Shown: piece by piece, positions 44,290-52,551 of the stretch | Layout: every line of letters begins with the position of its first letter | How positions within the stretch are numbered: position 1 is the stretch's first letter | NCBI RefSeq assembly: GCF_003725335.1 | Contig: NZ_QIBY01000002.1 | Coordinates: forward strand, 124,001 to 188,000 | Reading direction: 5' to 3' | Source: Parvibacter caecicola | GTDB lineage: Bacteria; Actinomycetota; Coriobacteriia; Coriobacteriales; Eggerthellaceae | DNA length: 64,000 nt | Made by a program: the position numbers and the translations under genes | The notes under the pieces: generated by a model | Told to the model about the DNA's origin: nothing | What the model saw: only the letters and a program-made list of their open reading frames with translations | The model's database searches: none

Positions 44290-44336
44290 AGATAATATAA
44301 ATCTAGTCGCAAGATTCGACAAGATTTATTATATCT
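44290..44336. promoter_or_regulatory. AT-rich inverted repeat before the AAA/DUF4143 gene
   Basis: AGATAATATAAATCT (44290-44304) and AGATTTATTATATCT (44322-44336) are imperfect reverse complements 17 bases apart, 24 bases upstream of the ATPase start. Each half is itself near-palindromic. It is by far the most AT-rich stretch of the window and may combine promoter and operator. Confidence 0.5.
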
Positions 44337-44492
44337 AGCAGATTTAGGAGGCTAGTTTTAGGGTAGATCAAGGAGGCGGATAAAAGGAAACAGATCATTG
44401 GCCATGGCGGCTCCGAAATGCTGACAAGCTACCAGTCCCTCATCACGCGTCCTCCTCGCGCAAGAGCTCGGGAAAGAGCAACTGTCAGTCAG

Positions 44493-45404
44493 CTACTCCC
44501 ACAGGCGAACTTCGGGCTCTAGATCTACCCCGAACTGGGTCTTTACTTCCATTTGCACTTCAGCGATGAGAGCAAGCACGTCTTGAGCAGTGGCTCCTCC
44601 GGTGTTCACCACGAAGCCGGCGTGCTTTTCGGACACCTGCGCGCCGCCCACACGGCGGCCTTGGCAACCGGCGTCTTGGATGAGCTTGCCGGCGAAGTGG
44701 CCTTCCGGGCGCTTGAATGTGGAACCGGCGGAAGGCATCTCAAGTGGCTGTTTCTCTTCGCGGCGCCGCCGCAGGTCGTCCATGCGTGTTAGGATTTCGG
44801 CAGCGCTGCCCGGCCGCAGCCCCAGCGTGGCCTCCAAGATCACCCAGCCCTTCTCCATCATGAGGCTGTGACGATAACCGAACTGCGCCTGACCCACCGG
44901 CACCTCGAGGATTTCCCCTTCATCGGTAAGGCAGCGCACACTAACGCACACATCCGAGAACTGCCCATCATAGGCGCCAGCGTTCATGTAGGCCGCACCG
45001 CCGATAGTGCCCGGAATGCCGCAAGCAAACTCGTAGCCAGAAAGGCCGTTCTCGCAGGCAAAAGCCGCCACTGCCTCGTTGGTGGCCCCTGTCTGGGCGC
45101 GCAGCTCGCCCCCGGGCAGCACCTCAGCACCGGCGAAATTCTGCGCCAGCTTCACCACCACACCGGGCAACCCCTCATCGGGAGCCAACACGTTGGAGCC
45201 GGCCCCCAGCACGCGCCACGGCACACCGGCCTCGCGGCACAGCGCCACCACAGCTACTACCTGCTGCTCGGTGCGCGGCAACACCAGCCACTGGGCTGGG
45301 CCGCCAATCTTGAACGTAGTGTGGGCCGCCAACGGTTCGTCCGCCAGCACGCCATCGCTTCCTACAATTTCCGCAAGCTTCGAACCGAAACCGGAACCGT
45401 TCAC
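44493..45404 (-). CDS. murB: UDP-N-acetylenolpyruvoylglucosamine reductase
   Basis: MurB reduces UDP-GlcNAc-enolpyruvate to UDP-MurNAc, an early cytosolic step of peptidoglycan synthesis, using FAD and NADPH. The GTG at 45404, with GGGAGGG upstream, gives 303 residues, the usual length. FAD-binding parts are HTTFKIGGPAQWLVLP, VLGAGSNVLAPDEG and GIPGTIGGAAYMNAGAYDGQ. The proton-donor serine is in PSAGSTFKRP and the closing Glu in EPEVRLWE. A TTG-started upstream extension runs through the repeat cluster and is rejected. Confidence 0.96.
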   Translation of the reverse strand: MNGSGFGSKLAEIVGSDGVLADEPLAAHTTFKIGGPAQWLVLPRTEQQVVAVVALCREAGVPWRVLGAGSNVLAPDEGLPGVVVKLAQNFAGAEVLPGGELRAQTGATNEAVAAFACENGLSGYEFACGIPGTIGGAAYMNAGAYDGQFSDVCVSVRCLTDEGEILEVPVGQAQFGYRHSLMMEKGWVILEATLGLRPGSAAEILTRMDDLRRRREEKQPLEMPSAGSTFKRPEGHFAGKLIQDAGCQGRRVGGAQVSEKHAGFVVNTGGATAQDVLALIAEVQMEVKTQFGVDLEPEVRLWE

Positions 45405-45460
45405 GCAGAGACCCTCCCTATTGATAAGTCGCACCAAAAACAACGGTCGCCGTACACAAA

Positions 45461-45669
45461 TTGCCAAAACGCCGTTTTTTTGACGCCCGTTGTCACGTTT
45501 TTGGGGTTTTGGCAATTTTTCGGGCCTCAAAGCCCCAGTTTTTGCCAAAACTCCAGTTTTTTGTCATAGATTAGTTGTTTTTCAGCAAATACAGTCTCTC
45601 AATCAGCTGTCATTTTGCCAAAGCGCCGATTTCTTGACAAAGGCTGTCACAAAAACGGCGTTCTGGCAA
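45461..45669. repeat. Five-copy 25-bp repeat, partly in inverted pairs
   Basis: Units lie at 45461-45484 (+), 45492-45515 (-), 45542-45566 (+), 45615-45639 (+) and 45645-45669 (-). The consensus begins TTGCCAAAACGCCG and ends TTTTTTGACA. Units one/two and four/five face each other across 5-7 bases, so each pair can form a long hairpin. The cluster fills most of the 290 bases between murB and cysE and holds no gene. Confidence 0.85.
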
Positions 45670-45694
45670 TTTTCAAGCCCTTTGCGCCGTTTCG

Positions 45695-46597
45695 TCAATC
45701 CCGTTCGCCCGGTTGGCGCAGGGACACTTCCTGCGATTTCACCGACACGCGGGAATGGGGCGGTACCGAAGCGGTGACAAAGGCGGAACCGGCGATCACC
45801 GAGCCTTCGCCGATGACCGTCTCTCCCCCCAGCACGCTGGCGTTGGAGTAGATGGTCACGTTGTCCTCGATGGTGGGGTGCCGCTTCACGCCGGACAGCC
45901 GCTGGCCGCCGCGAGTGGAAAGGGCCCCCAGCGTCACGCCCTGGTACAGCTTCACGTTCTTGCCGATCTTCGTGGTTTCGCCAATCACCACGCCCGTGCC
46001 GTGGTCGATGAAGAAGTACTCCCCAATGTCGGCCCCGGCGCCAATGTCGATGCCGGTGCCGGAATGAGCCAGCTCGGTCATGGTGCGCGGCAGCAGCGGC
46101 ACTTGCAGCTGGTGCAGCACGTGCGCGATGCGGTACACGTAAATGGCGTACAGCCCCGGATAGGCGAAAATCACCTCTTCCTTCGACTCCGCCGCCGGGT
46201 CGCCGTCGAAAAGCGCCTGCACATCGGTGAGTAGCGTGCGCTGGATGTCGGGCAACTGGTCGAAGAAGCGGGTGCAGATGTCGGCCGCCTGAATCTCGAT
46301 GTCGGCGGTGCAGCGCCCCTGCTCATCGGTGTACTTTAGCGCCAGCACCACCTGTTGGCGCAGCACGCGCTCGATGTTCATCAGCATGTCGCCGATGAAA
46401 TAGGTGGGGGTGGTGTAGGGCGAGAGCATCTCTTCGCCGAAGTAGCCGGGAAACAGTACCCGGCGGATGTCCTTCAGCATCTGCTTGATGATGGCGCGGT
46501 TGGGAAACTGGCGCCCCGGTTTGGTAAAGAAAATCTCATCGGCCTCGTAGTTTCTCTCGATAGCCGCCACGATGCGATCAAGGTTGTCTCCGAACAT
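45695..46597 (-). CDS. cysE: Serine O-acetyltransferase (EpsC/SrpH type)
   Basis: This enzyme acetylates serine for cysteine synthesis. From the ATG at 46597 (AAAGGACGGG upstream) the product has 300 residues. The N-terminal helical part is long (~170 residues), as in the EpsC type. The C-terminal left-handed beta-helix follows: GTGIDIGAGADIGEYFFIDH with the catalytic His, VVIGETTKIGKNVKLYQGVT, and GGQRLSGVKRHPTIEDNV. No cysteine synthase gene lies next to it. The gene ends right at the edge of the repeat cluster. Confidence 0.94.
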   Translation of the reverse strand: MFGDNLDRIVAAIERNYEADEIFFTKPGRQFPNRAIIKQMLKDIRRVLFPGYFGEEMLSPYTTPTYFIGDMLMNIERVLRQQVVLALKYTDEQGRCTADIEIQAADICTRFFDQLPDIQRTLLTDVQALFDGDPAAESKEEVIFAYPGLYAIYVYRIAHVLHQLQVPLLPRTMTELAHSGTGIDIGAGADIGEYFFIDHGTGVVIGETTKIGKNVKLYQGVTLGALSTRGGQRLSGVKRHPTIEDNVTIYSNASVLGGETVIGEGSVIAGSAFVTASVPPHSRVSVKSQEVSLRQPGERD

Positions 46598-46715
46598 GGC
46601 CCGTCCTTTCTCGGTTTCGCCTATTGTTCCACATCCCCTGGCTTTCGCGCCCCACGTTCGCCCGAAAACCATGGCCGCGGAGGGCAGAGGCGCGCGATGG
46701 ACGCGACGGGGCGCT

Positions 46716-46781
46716 ATACTGAAGCGGTAATACCAAGGGAGAAAACGGGAGCAGCGCAAAAAAGGGCGCAGTCTCCCGTTT
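46716..46781 (+). promoter_or_regulatory. purF-like promoter and 5' leader hairpin
   Basis: TATACT at 46716-46721 is a likely -10 box ~80 bases before the start codon. In the leader AAACGGGAG (46743-46751) pairs with CTCCCGTTT (46773-46781), enclosing a GC-rich loop with a weaker internal GCGC/GCGC pair. The hairpin ends 11 bases before the GGAGG site. It may affect transcript stability or translation. Confidence 0.5.
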
Positions 46782-46799
46782 CAAATTCACGGAGGTACC

Positions 46800-48224
46800 A
46801 TGGGCGGCTTCTTCGGCGCAGTTTCCAAGCGCGACGTTGTATTGGACGTGTTCTTCGGCGTTGACTACCACTCCCACCTGGGCACGCGCCGGGCGGGGCT
46901 CATCTTCCACGAAGAGGAAAAGGGCTTCCAACGGCAGATTCACTCCATCGAGAACACGCCGTTTCGCAGCCGCTTCGAGGACGATCTGGCGAAGTTCGCC
47001 GGCACCAGCGGCATCGGCTGCATTTCCGACACCGACCCGCAACCACTGCTGGTGCGCTCGCACCTGGGCGTCTTCGGCATCACCACAGTAGGGGCCATCA
47101 ACAACGACGAAGCCCTGGTGGAGCGCTACTTCTCCGGCAACGACAGCCAGTTCATGGCCATGAGCTCGGGCAAGGTGAACTCCACCGAGCTGATTGCCGC
47201 ACTGATCAACCAGAAGGATACCTTCGAGGAGGGCATCCGCCATGCCCAAGAGCTTATCGACGGCAGCTGCACCCTCATGATCATGACCGAAGACGGCACC
47301 CTCGTTGTGGCCCGCGACAAAATGGGCCGTCTGCCGGTGCTAGTGGGCAAAGACGGCGACGGCCACTGCGTGGCGTTCGAGTCGTTCGCCTACCACAAGC
47401 TTGGTTATGAGGACGCCTACGAGCTGGGGCCCGCCGAAATCGTGCGCATCACCCCCAGCACCATCACCACCACCTCCCCCGCCGGCGACAAGATGAAAAT
47501 TTGCGCCTTCATGTGGGTGTACTACGGCTACCCCAACTCCAACTACGAGGGCGAGAACGTGGAAGTGATGCGCTACCGCAACGGCGCCATCATGGCCCGC
47601 GACGATCGCGAGCAGGGCTACATGCCCGAGGTGGATTACGTGGCCGGCGTGCCGGACTCCGGCGTGCCCCACGCCATCGGCTACGCCACCGAAAGCGGTA
47701 TGCCCTTCGGCCGTCCCTTCATCAAGTACACCCCCACCTGGCCCCGCAGCTTCATGCCCAGCAACCAGGACGTGCGCAACCGGGTGGCGAAGATGAAGCA
47801 GGTGCCTGTGCCGGAGCTCATCCAAGACAAGCGGCTGCTGTTCGTGGACGATTCCATCGTGCGCGGCACCCAGCTGCGGGAAACGGTGGACTTCTTGTAC
47901 GAGTCGGGTGCCAAGGAAGTGCACATGCGCAGCGCCTGCCCGCCCATCATGTACTCCTGCAAGTATCTGTCCTTCAGCTCCAGCAAGTCCGACATGGAGC
48001 TAATTGGCCGCCGCGTGGTGGATCAGCTGGAAGGCGAAGAGGGGCTGGCGCATCTGAACGAATACGCCGACAGCGCCACCGAACGGGGCCAGTGCCTGCT
48101 GAAAACCATCTGCGAGGACATGGGCTTCGACTCGCTGCGCTACCAGAGCCTGCAGGGCATGCTGGAGGCCATCGGCATCGATCCGGAAACCGTGTGCACC
48201 TACTGCTGGAACGGCGAAGAATAG
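46800..48224 (+). CDS. PurF-like phosphoribosyltransferase without N-terminal cysteine
   Basis: The 474-residue protein has the two-domain plan of amidophosphoribosyltransferase: an Ntn-type glutaminase fold (VDYHSHLGTRRAGLIF, TVGAINNDEALV) and a phosphoribosyltransferase domain with the PRPP loop LLFVDDSIVRGTQLR. True PurF starts Met-Cys, and the freed Cys is the glutaminase nucleophile. This protein starts MGGFFGAVS, and the clear GGAGG site fixes the start. It therefore cannot hydrolyse glutamine in the usual way. It belongs to a paralogous group seen in anaerobes; it may use ammonia or have a different role. The stop is followed by a good terminator. Confidence 0.88.
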   Translation: MGGFFGAVSKRDVVLDVFFGVDYHSHLGTRRAGLIFHEEEKGFQRQIHSIENTPFRSRFEDDLAKFAGTSGIGCISDTDPQPLLVRSHLGVFGITTVGAINNDEALVERYFSGNDSQFMAMSSGKVNSTELIAALINQKDTFEEGIRHAQELIDGSCTLMIMTEDGTLVVARDKMGRLPVLVGKDGDGHCVAFESFAYHKLGYEDAYELGPAEIVRITPSTITTTSPAGDKMKICAFMWVYYGYPNSNYEGENVEVMRYRNGAIMARDDREQGYMPEVDYVAGVPDSGVPHAIGYATESGMPFGRPFIKYTPTWPRSFMPSNQDVRNRVAKMKQVPVPELIQDKRLLFVDDSIVRGTQLRETVDFLYESGAKEVHMRSACPPIMYSCKYLSFSSSKSDMELIGRRVVDQLEGEEGLAHLNEYADSATERGQCLLKTICEDMGFDSLRYQSLQGMLEAIGIDPETVCTYCWNGEE

Positions 48225-48251
48225 CGCGTGCGAACCATTCGCGGAAGTGAC

Positions 48252-48288
48252 CAGGGGGTGCAGGGAGACCTGTGCCCCCTGTTTTTTT
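48252..48288 (+). terminator. Terminator of the purF-like gene
   Basis: A 13-bp stem with two G-U wobbles (CAGGGGGTGCAGG with CCTGTGCCCCCTG) and a GAGA loop is followed by seven T residues, 27 bases after the stop codon. Confidence 0.92.
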
Positions 48289-48325
48289 GGGAGAGAGCAG
48301 TGGGAGCGGAGACGCGGGCGCAATA

Positions 48326-48531
48326 CCGTCCGCGGAATCGGGGCCTAGGGGCGCCGCTTAGGCAGAGATAGAATCTCTGCCCTACGATTTCAGGCACATG
48401 CAAGTAGCGAAAGCAGGGCCTAGGGGTCCCGCGCGCAGTTCCGCATGAGCCGAAAGCGCCAGTGGCGCTTTCGTGCGAGCCCAGGACTGTTTGAGCACGG
48501 GCGCCCCTGGGCCCCGCTTTCGCGGGCGGAC
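48326..48531. repeat. Three copies of a GC-rich 27-base motif in a gene-free region
   Basis: The stretch 48289-48558 has no gene. Motif GCGAAAGCGGGGCCCAGGGG and variants occur at 48326-48355 (+, degenerate left part), 48407-48431 (+) and 48499-48531 (-). The outer copies form an inverted repeat about 200 bases long that also shares CCGTCCGC ends. A perfect 10-bp hairpin (CGAAAGCGCC/GGCGCTTTCG, 48451-48473) lies inside. Confidence 0.65.
48358..48387. repeat. Conserved hairpin element, copy 1
   Basis: TTAGG and ACGA flank a perfect 9-bp stem (GGCAGAGAT/ATCTCTGCC) with loop AGA. The same 30-base element occurs at 54027-54056 with 25 identical positions; one changed pair (C-G here, A-T there) keeps the stem. 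Confidence 0.7.
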
Positions 48532-48558
48532 GGGGGCACCCTCTCGGCTACAGCGCCT

Positions 48559-49848
48559 CTACCCCACCACGGCAACGGCCAACAGGCCGTCTTCGGTTTC
48601 GTGGAACTGCAGCGGCACTTGCTGCCCCTTCGCCACTCCCAAATCGGCCGGCACCTCGGTGAGCAGCGTGGCGGCCACGTCTTGCCCGCCCATGCCGTCG
48701 ATGCGCAGCCAGGCGCTCGCCGGCCGTTCCACGGTGTTGCTGGCCACCAGGGCCCGCACCCAGTCCGGGTGCTGCGGGTGGCGCAGGCCGTCGAAGAAAT
48801 CCAGTTTCCGCAGCTCATAAAGGTACGGATCGGCCGGGGAGGCCATTTGCTCCAGCCGCGTGATGGTTTCGCCGAACTGCCCCACGCTGCCGTCCACTAC
48901 CTCGGTGCCCAGCGTGACCTCCAGAGCCGTGTAGGGCAGCATCAGCGCCGTGCCCTCCAAATCGTTGGCCAGCTGATAGCCCCCCTCGGCAAGGCGGGCC
49001 GACGATAGCACGAACAGGCACAGCCCCTCGTCTTCGTCGATGATGCCATAGGCCAACGCATCCGGGTAATCCGCCGCGCCCAGTTCGGTGCCTTCCGGCG
49101 CCGACGCGCGCACCATGTCCATGGCCCCCTGCAGCAGGAACAGCTTCCCCGCTATGGCGCGGAAGGGCAGCTCGTGCATTCGCACCGCGCGGCTGCGCAG
49201 CTCTTCCCCGCTCTCGGCGCCGCCGTCCACCACGCACCCAATGGCGCCGGCGGTCAGCTGCTGGTATTCCGCATCCTGCAGCTCCACAATCACCGGCGCG
49301 GCAATTTTGTCCTGGAAGCGCTCGCGGGCGGTGTCCACCAGCGGGTGCTCCACCGCCGGCACCTCCGCCGTGAACAGGCGCCAGCGCTCGTCGTCGGGCA
49401 GGTGCAGCAGCGTTATCTGGGTAACTCCCTCGAAGGGAAACACGTCGATCATCTTGAAGTGGCTGCCAGCGGCCGCCTGCATGAGCCCCCAGCGCATGGC
49501 GCCCGGTTCCTCCTCTTGCCCCGGCAGCTCGGCGCCGGCAGACACCAGATCCCGCAGCGACGGGGCCTGGTCTTGCGGCTGGGCTTCGAACTGTTGGGCC
49601 GCCTCCGCGCCCAGATCCTCCATGTGGTTCGACATGATGGCGAAGCGCACGTTGCCACTGGGGCCCAGCACTCGCTTGGTGGCACACAGCGGCTCGTCCA
49701 CCCGCAGCACCTGCCCCACCTGATAGGCGGCCAGCTGCTGCGACTCCAACGTAGTGTCGCGCACAAAGATGCTCAGGCCCGGCACCATATCGTCCACCGC
49801 CCGCTGCAAATACCATTGGGGAACGTTCGCAATATCCAGCTGCGCCAT
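48559..49848 (-). CDS. Hypothetical protein, 429 residues
   Basis: No family was recognised. The protein is acidic, without signal peptide or membrane segment, and looks like a mixed alpha/beta cytosolic protein. Notable stretches are FPFEGVTQITLLHLPDDERW, PVIVELQDAEYQQLTAGAIG and GLCLFVLSSARLAEGGYQLA. The ATG at 49848 follows GAAGGAGGACTGCC. It is 59 bases downstream of the MATE transporter gene and probably in its transcript. Codon use and GC content match the neighbours, which supports a real gene. Confidence 0.75.
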   Translation of the reverse strand: MAQLDIANVPQWYLQRAVDDMVPGLSIFVRDTTLESQQLAAYQVGQVLRVDEPLCATKRVLGPSGNVRFAIMSNHMEDLGAEAAQQFEAQPQDQAPSLRDLVSAGAELPGQEEEPGAMRWGLMQAAAGSHFKMIDVFPFEGVTQITLLHLPDDERWRLFTAEVPAVEHPLVDTARERFQDKIAAPVIVELQDAEYQQLTAGAIGCVVDGGAESGEELRSRAVRMHELPFRAIAGKLFLLQGAMDMVRASAPEGTELGAADYPDALAYGIIDEDEGLCLFVLSSARLAEGGYQLANDLEGTALMLPYTALEVTLGTEVVDGSVGQFGETITRLEQMASPADPYLYELRKLDFFDGLRHPQHPDWVRALVASNTVERPASAWLRIDGMGGQDVAATLLTEVPADLGVAKGQQVPLQFHETEDGLLAVAVVG

Positions 49849-49907
49849 GGCAGTCCTCCTTCAGGAATACGGTTCGTTGATTGCCACCATGGTAAGCCAA
49901 CAGTGCA

Positions 49908-51464
49908 CTATGCGCCAGTTGGCCCCTTCCCCATTACCTGCTGCATGCGCTTCAGGCGGCGCAGCTCGAACAGCACGAAAATGGCCGTTACGAAGGCGGA
50001 CAGGAAATCCGACACTGGCGTGGCGAAGTAGAGCGCGTCCAGCCCGTCCAGCGTGCTGCCGGAAAGGCCCGGCATGAGGTGGGGCATGAAAAACAGCAGC
50101 GGCACCAAAAAGATGATCTGGCGCGTAAGGGTGAGGAAGATGGACTTCGCCGGCTGCCCCGTGGCCTGGAAGTAGTTGGCCGACACAATTTGGAAGCCCA
50201 CGACGAAGAGCATCAGGAACTGGATGCGCAGCGCGAAGGCGGTGAACTCTACCAGCTGCTCGCTGATGCCGAAGGCGCCGGCGATGACGGCGGGGAACAG
50301 CTGGATGAACAGCCACTCCGCACAGGCAATCACCGTGGCGCCGGCCACCCCCAGCCCATAGATTTTCCGCACGCGGCCGATGAGGCGGGCGCCGTAATTG
50401 AAGCCCAAAAGCGGCTGCAGCGAAACAGCAACGCCAATGATGGGCATGACGGTGAACATGCCCACGCGATTCACCACACCGATGGAGGCCAGCGCATCCT
50501 CGGCGCCGATGGGGCTGAGGGCGCCGTAGCGCACCAGCTGGTAATTCAGCACGAAGTTCACCACCGCAAGCCCCGCCTGCACGGCGAAGCTGGGGAAACC
50601 GTAGGCTAAAATGGTGCCGATAACCCTGAAGTTTGGCCGCAGGTAACGGCCGCGGATGCGCATGGGCACGCTTTTCCCGAAGATGAAATAGCCTAGCACC
50701 GCCGCGCAGGACATAGCCTGGCCGCACAGGGTGGCAACAGCGCTGCCCACCACGCCCCAGTCCAGCACCAGCACGAACAGGTAGTTGAAGGCAGTGGCTC
50801 CAATGAGGCCGATGACCATGGTACCCAGCGCCATGTTGGGAGCGCCGGAGGTGCGGATGAAGTTGTTCACCCCCATGCTGAGGCACTGCAACACGAAGCC
50901 GAAGCACAAAATGCGGATGAACGACGCCGCATACGGGCGCACGTCGTCGGTGGCGCTGGAAAGGGTGAGCAGTCCGTCGAGCACCGGCGGACACGCGGCC
51001 ATGGCGGCCACCAGCACCCACAGCACCAGGCACAGCGTCACCACATTGCCCAGGGCCACTTCCGCCTGTTGCCGTTTGCCCTCCCCCAGCCGCAGGGCCG
51101 CCAGCGCGTTGCCGCCGTTGCCCACCAGCATAGAGAGGGCCATGAACACGATCATGATGGGGTTGGCCACCGTCACCGCCGAAAGGCCAATCTCCCCCAT
51201 GGCGTGGCCCAGGAACATGGAGTCGATGATGTTGTAAGAGCCGTTCACTACCATGCCCACCACCGACGGAATGGCGAATTCGGTAATCAGCCGCGGGATG
51301 GAAGCGGTGCCCATGCGGATCACCTTTTCGTTGCCTCCACGGGGGCCAGTGGCCGCGGGCCGGCTAGAGCCGGAAGGTGCTTCGCCGTTTGCGGGCGCCG
51401 CCGTGCCCTCGGCCGGCTCAAGGCCGTCCGAGGGCACAAGGGTATGGGGCTGTTGCGTACTCAT
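49908..51464 (-). CDS. MATE family efflux transporter
   Basis: This 518-residue transporter has twelve membrane segments in two homologous halves, beginning TEFAIPSVVGMVVNGSYNIIDSMFLGHAMG, in outline the first MATE helix pair (~55-85), with the second half from YGFPSFAVQAGLAVVNFVLN. MATE proteins export drugs or metabolites in exchange for sodium or protons. The ATG at 51464 follows AGAGGTTTAAAT; upstream in-frame codons are rejected because the added residues look random. The first ~45 residues are a soluble Pro/Ala-rich tail. The hypothetical gene follows in the same direction. Confidence 0.93.
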   Translation of the reverse strand: MSTQQPHTLVPSDGLEPAEGTAAPANGEAPSGSSRPAATGPRGGNEKVIRMGTASIPRLITEFAIPSVVGMVVNGSYNIIDSMFLGHAMGEIGLSAVTVANPIMIVFMALSMLVGNGGNALAALRLGEGKRQQAEVALGNVVTLCLVLWVLVAAMAACPPVLDGLLTLSSATDDVRPYAASFIRILCFGFVLQCLSMGVNNFIRTSGAPNMALGTMVIGLIGATAFNYLFVLVLDWGVVGSAVATLCGQAMSCAAVLGYFIFGKSVPMRIRGRYLRPNFRVIGTILAYGFPSFAVQAGLAVVNFVLNYQLVRYGALSPIGAEDALASIGVVNRVGMFTVMPIIGVAVSLQPLLGFNYGARLIGRVRKIYGLGVAGATVIACAEWLFIQLFPAVIAGAFGISEQLVEFTAFALRIQFLMLFVVGFQIVSANYFQATGQPAKSIFLTLTRQIIFLVPLLFFMPHLMPGLSGSTLDGLDALYFATPVSDFLSAFVTAIFVLFELRRLKRMQQVMGKGPTGA

Positions 51465-51654
51465 ATTTAAACCTCTTCTGGAGTGAAACCTCTCCATAGT
51501 AGTGCCCCGCACCTGCACGCTGGCCTGTCTTTTTTCCACAGTGGGGAGATTATTCGCAAACGGACACCATGCAGACACCTGCACCGCCAGATAAAGCCGG
51601 AGCAAACGGGCACCCCCAGGGCAGAGGGCCTGAACCGCCCGCCCGTTCAGCGCC

Positions 51655-52500
51655 TTAGAGAATATGAGCTTCGCCGAAACCCATCGCGCGGGAGCCGTCG
51701 GCGGTGAGCAACAACAGATTGCCGGCGGCATCTACGCTTTGTACTGTTCCGCAAGCCAGCGGGCGGCCTTGTACGTCCACCATTTCCACCCGCTTGCCCA
51801 TCAGAGGGTTTTCCTGGGAAAATGCCGCGACGAAGGGGGCGAACCCTTCCGCCAGCCACTGGGTATAATGACAGGCGAACTGCCGCAGCACCGCATGGGC
51901 CACCTCGTCCACTGCCTGCTGTTGCTGGCAGGTGTGGCCAAAGCCCAACTCGGCCAGGTACAGGGGACGGTTGCCGGAGACGGGCGACGGGAAGGCCGGG
52001 GACAGCACGTTCACCCCGATGCCAATGCAGATGCCGCCGCCGTGGGATTCCAGCGAAATGCCGCACATCTTGCGCAACGCCGCTTTGTCGAAACGCTCTT
52101 CGACGGCAAGGGCACCGCCATCCGCGTCGGCCGCGCCAGTCGCATCGAAGGCGGGCGGCTCCGAAGCGCCGCCGTCGTACACCACATCGTTGGGCCACTT
52201 CACCACGATGCGCCGGGCCTCCTTGGCCACCACCAAACTACGCAGCGCTTCCCGCACCGCCAGCCCCGTCACCAGGCTGAGAGTGGGCAGCTGAACAGGC
52301 GGCACCTGCGGCCGCAGCAGCAGCGAGAGGTACATGCCGCCCTCCGGGCTGGCCCAGCCGCGCCCCTGCCGTCCATAACCGCCAGTTTGGCGTCGCGCCT
52401 GAATGGCCAGCCCCTCCGGCTGCCCGTCTTCGAGCGCCCGCTTCACCACGCTGTTGGAAGAATCCACCTCTTCCAGCACCTGGAGACGAAAATCCAGCAA
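51655..52500 (-). CDS. birA: Biotin--protein ligase, short type without DNA-binding domain
   Basis: BirA attaches biotin to carboxylase carrier domains. The motif RRQTGGYGRQGRGW (36-49) is the adenylate-binding loop, and KWPNDVVY starts at Lys101. A C-terminal SH3-like domain is seen in KRVEMVDVQGRPLACGTVQSV. There is no N-terminal helix-turn-helix, so it does not act as the biotin repressor. The start is a TTG at 52500 with AAAGGA seven bases upstream; an ATG between them is in another frame. An insert of ~25 Ala/Asp-rich residues follows the KWPND motif. It follows folP-folK by 51 bases. Confidence 0.93.
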   Translation of the reverse strand: MLDFRLQVLEEVDSSNSVVKRALEDGQPEGLAIQARRQTGGYGRQGRGWASPEGGMYLSLLLRPQVPPVQLPTLSLVTGLAVREALRSLVVAKEARRIVVKWPNDVVYDGGASEPPAFDATGAADADGGALAVEERFDKAALRKMCGISLESHGGGICIGIGVNVLSPAFPSPVSGNRPLYLAELGFGHTCQQQQAVDEVAHAVLRQFACHYTQWLAEGFAPFVAAFSQENPLMGKRVEMVDVQGRPLACGTVQSVDAAGNLLLLTADGSRAMGFGEAHIL

Positions 52501-52551
52501 CAGTCATCCTTTCCTTTGAGCTCACAGGGAGTTAGGGGGCGTGTCGGGGGG

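Noticed and set aside
45461-45669. CRISPR array
   Set aside because: Units are partly inverted and spacers range from 5 to ~50 bases; no cas genes in the window.
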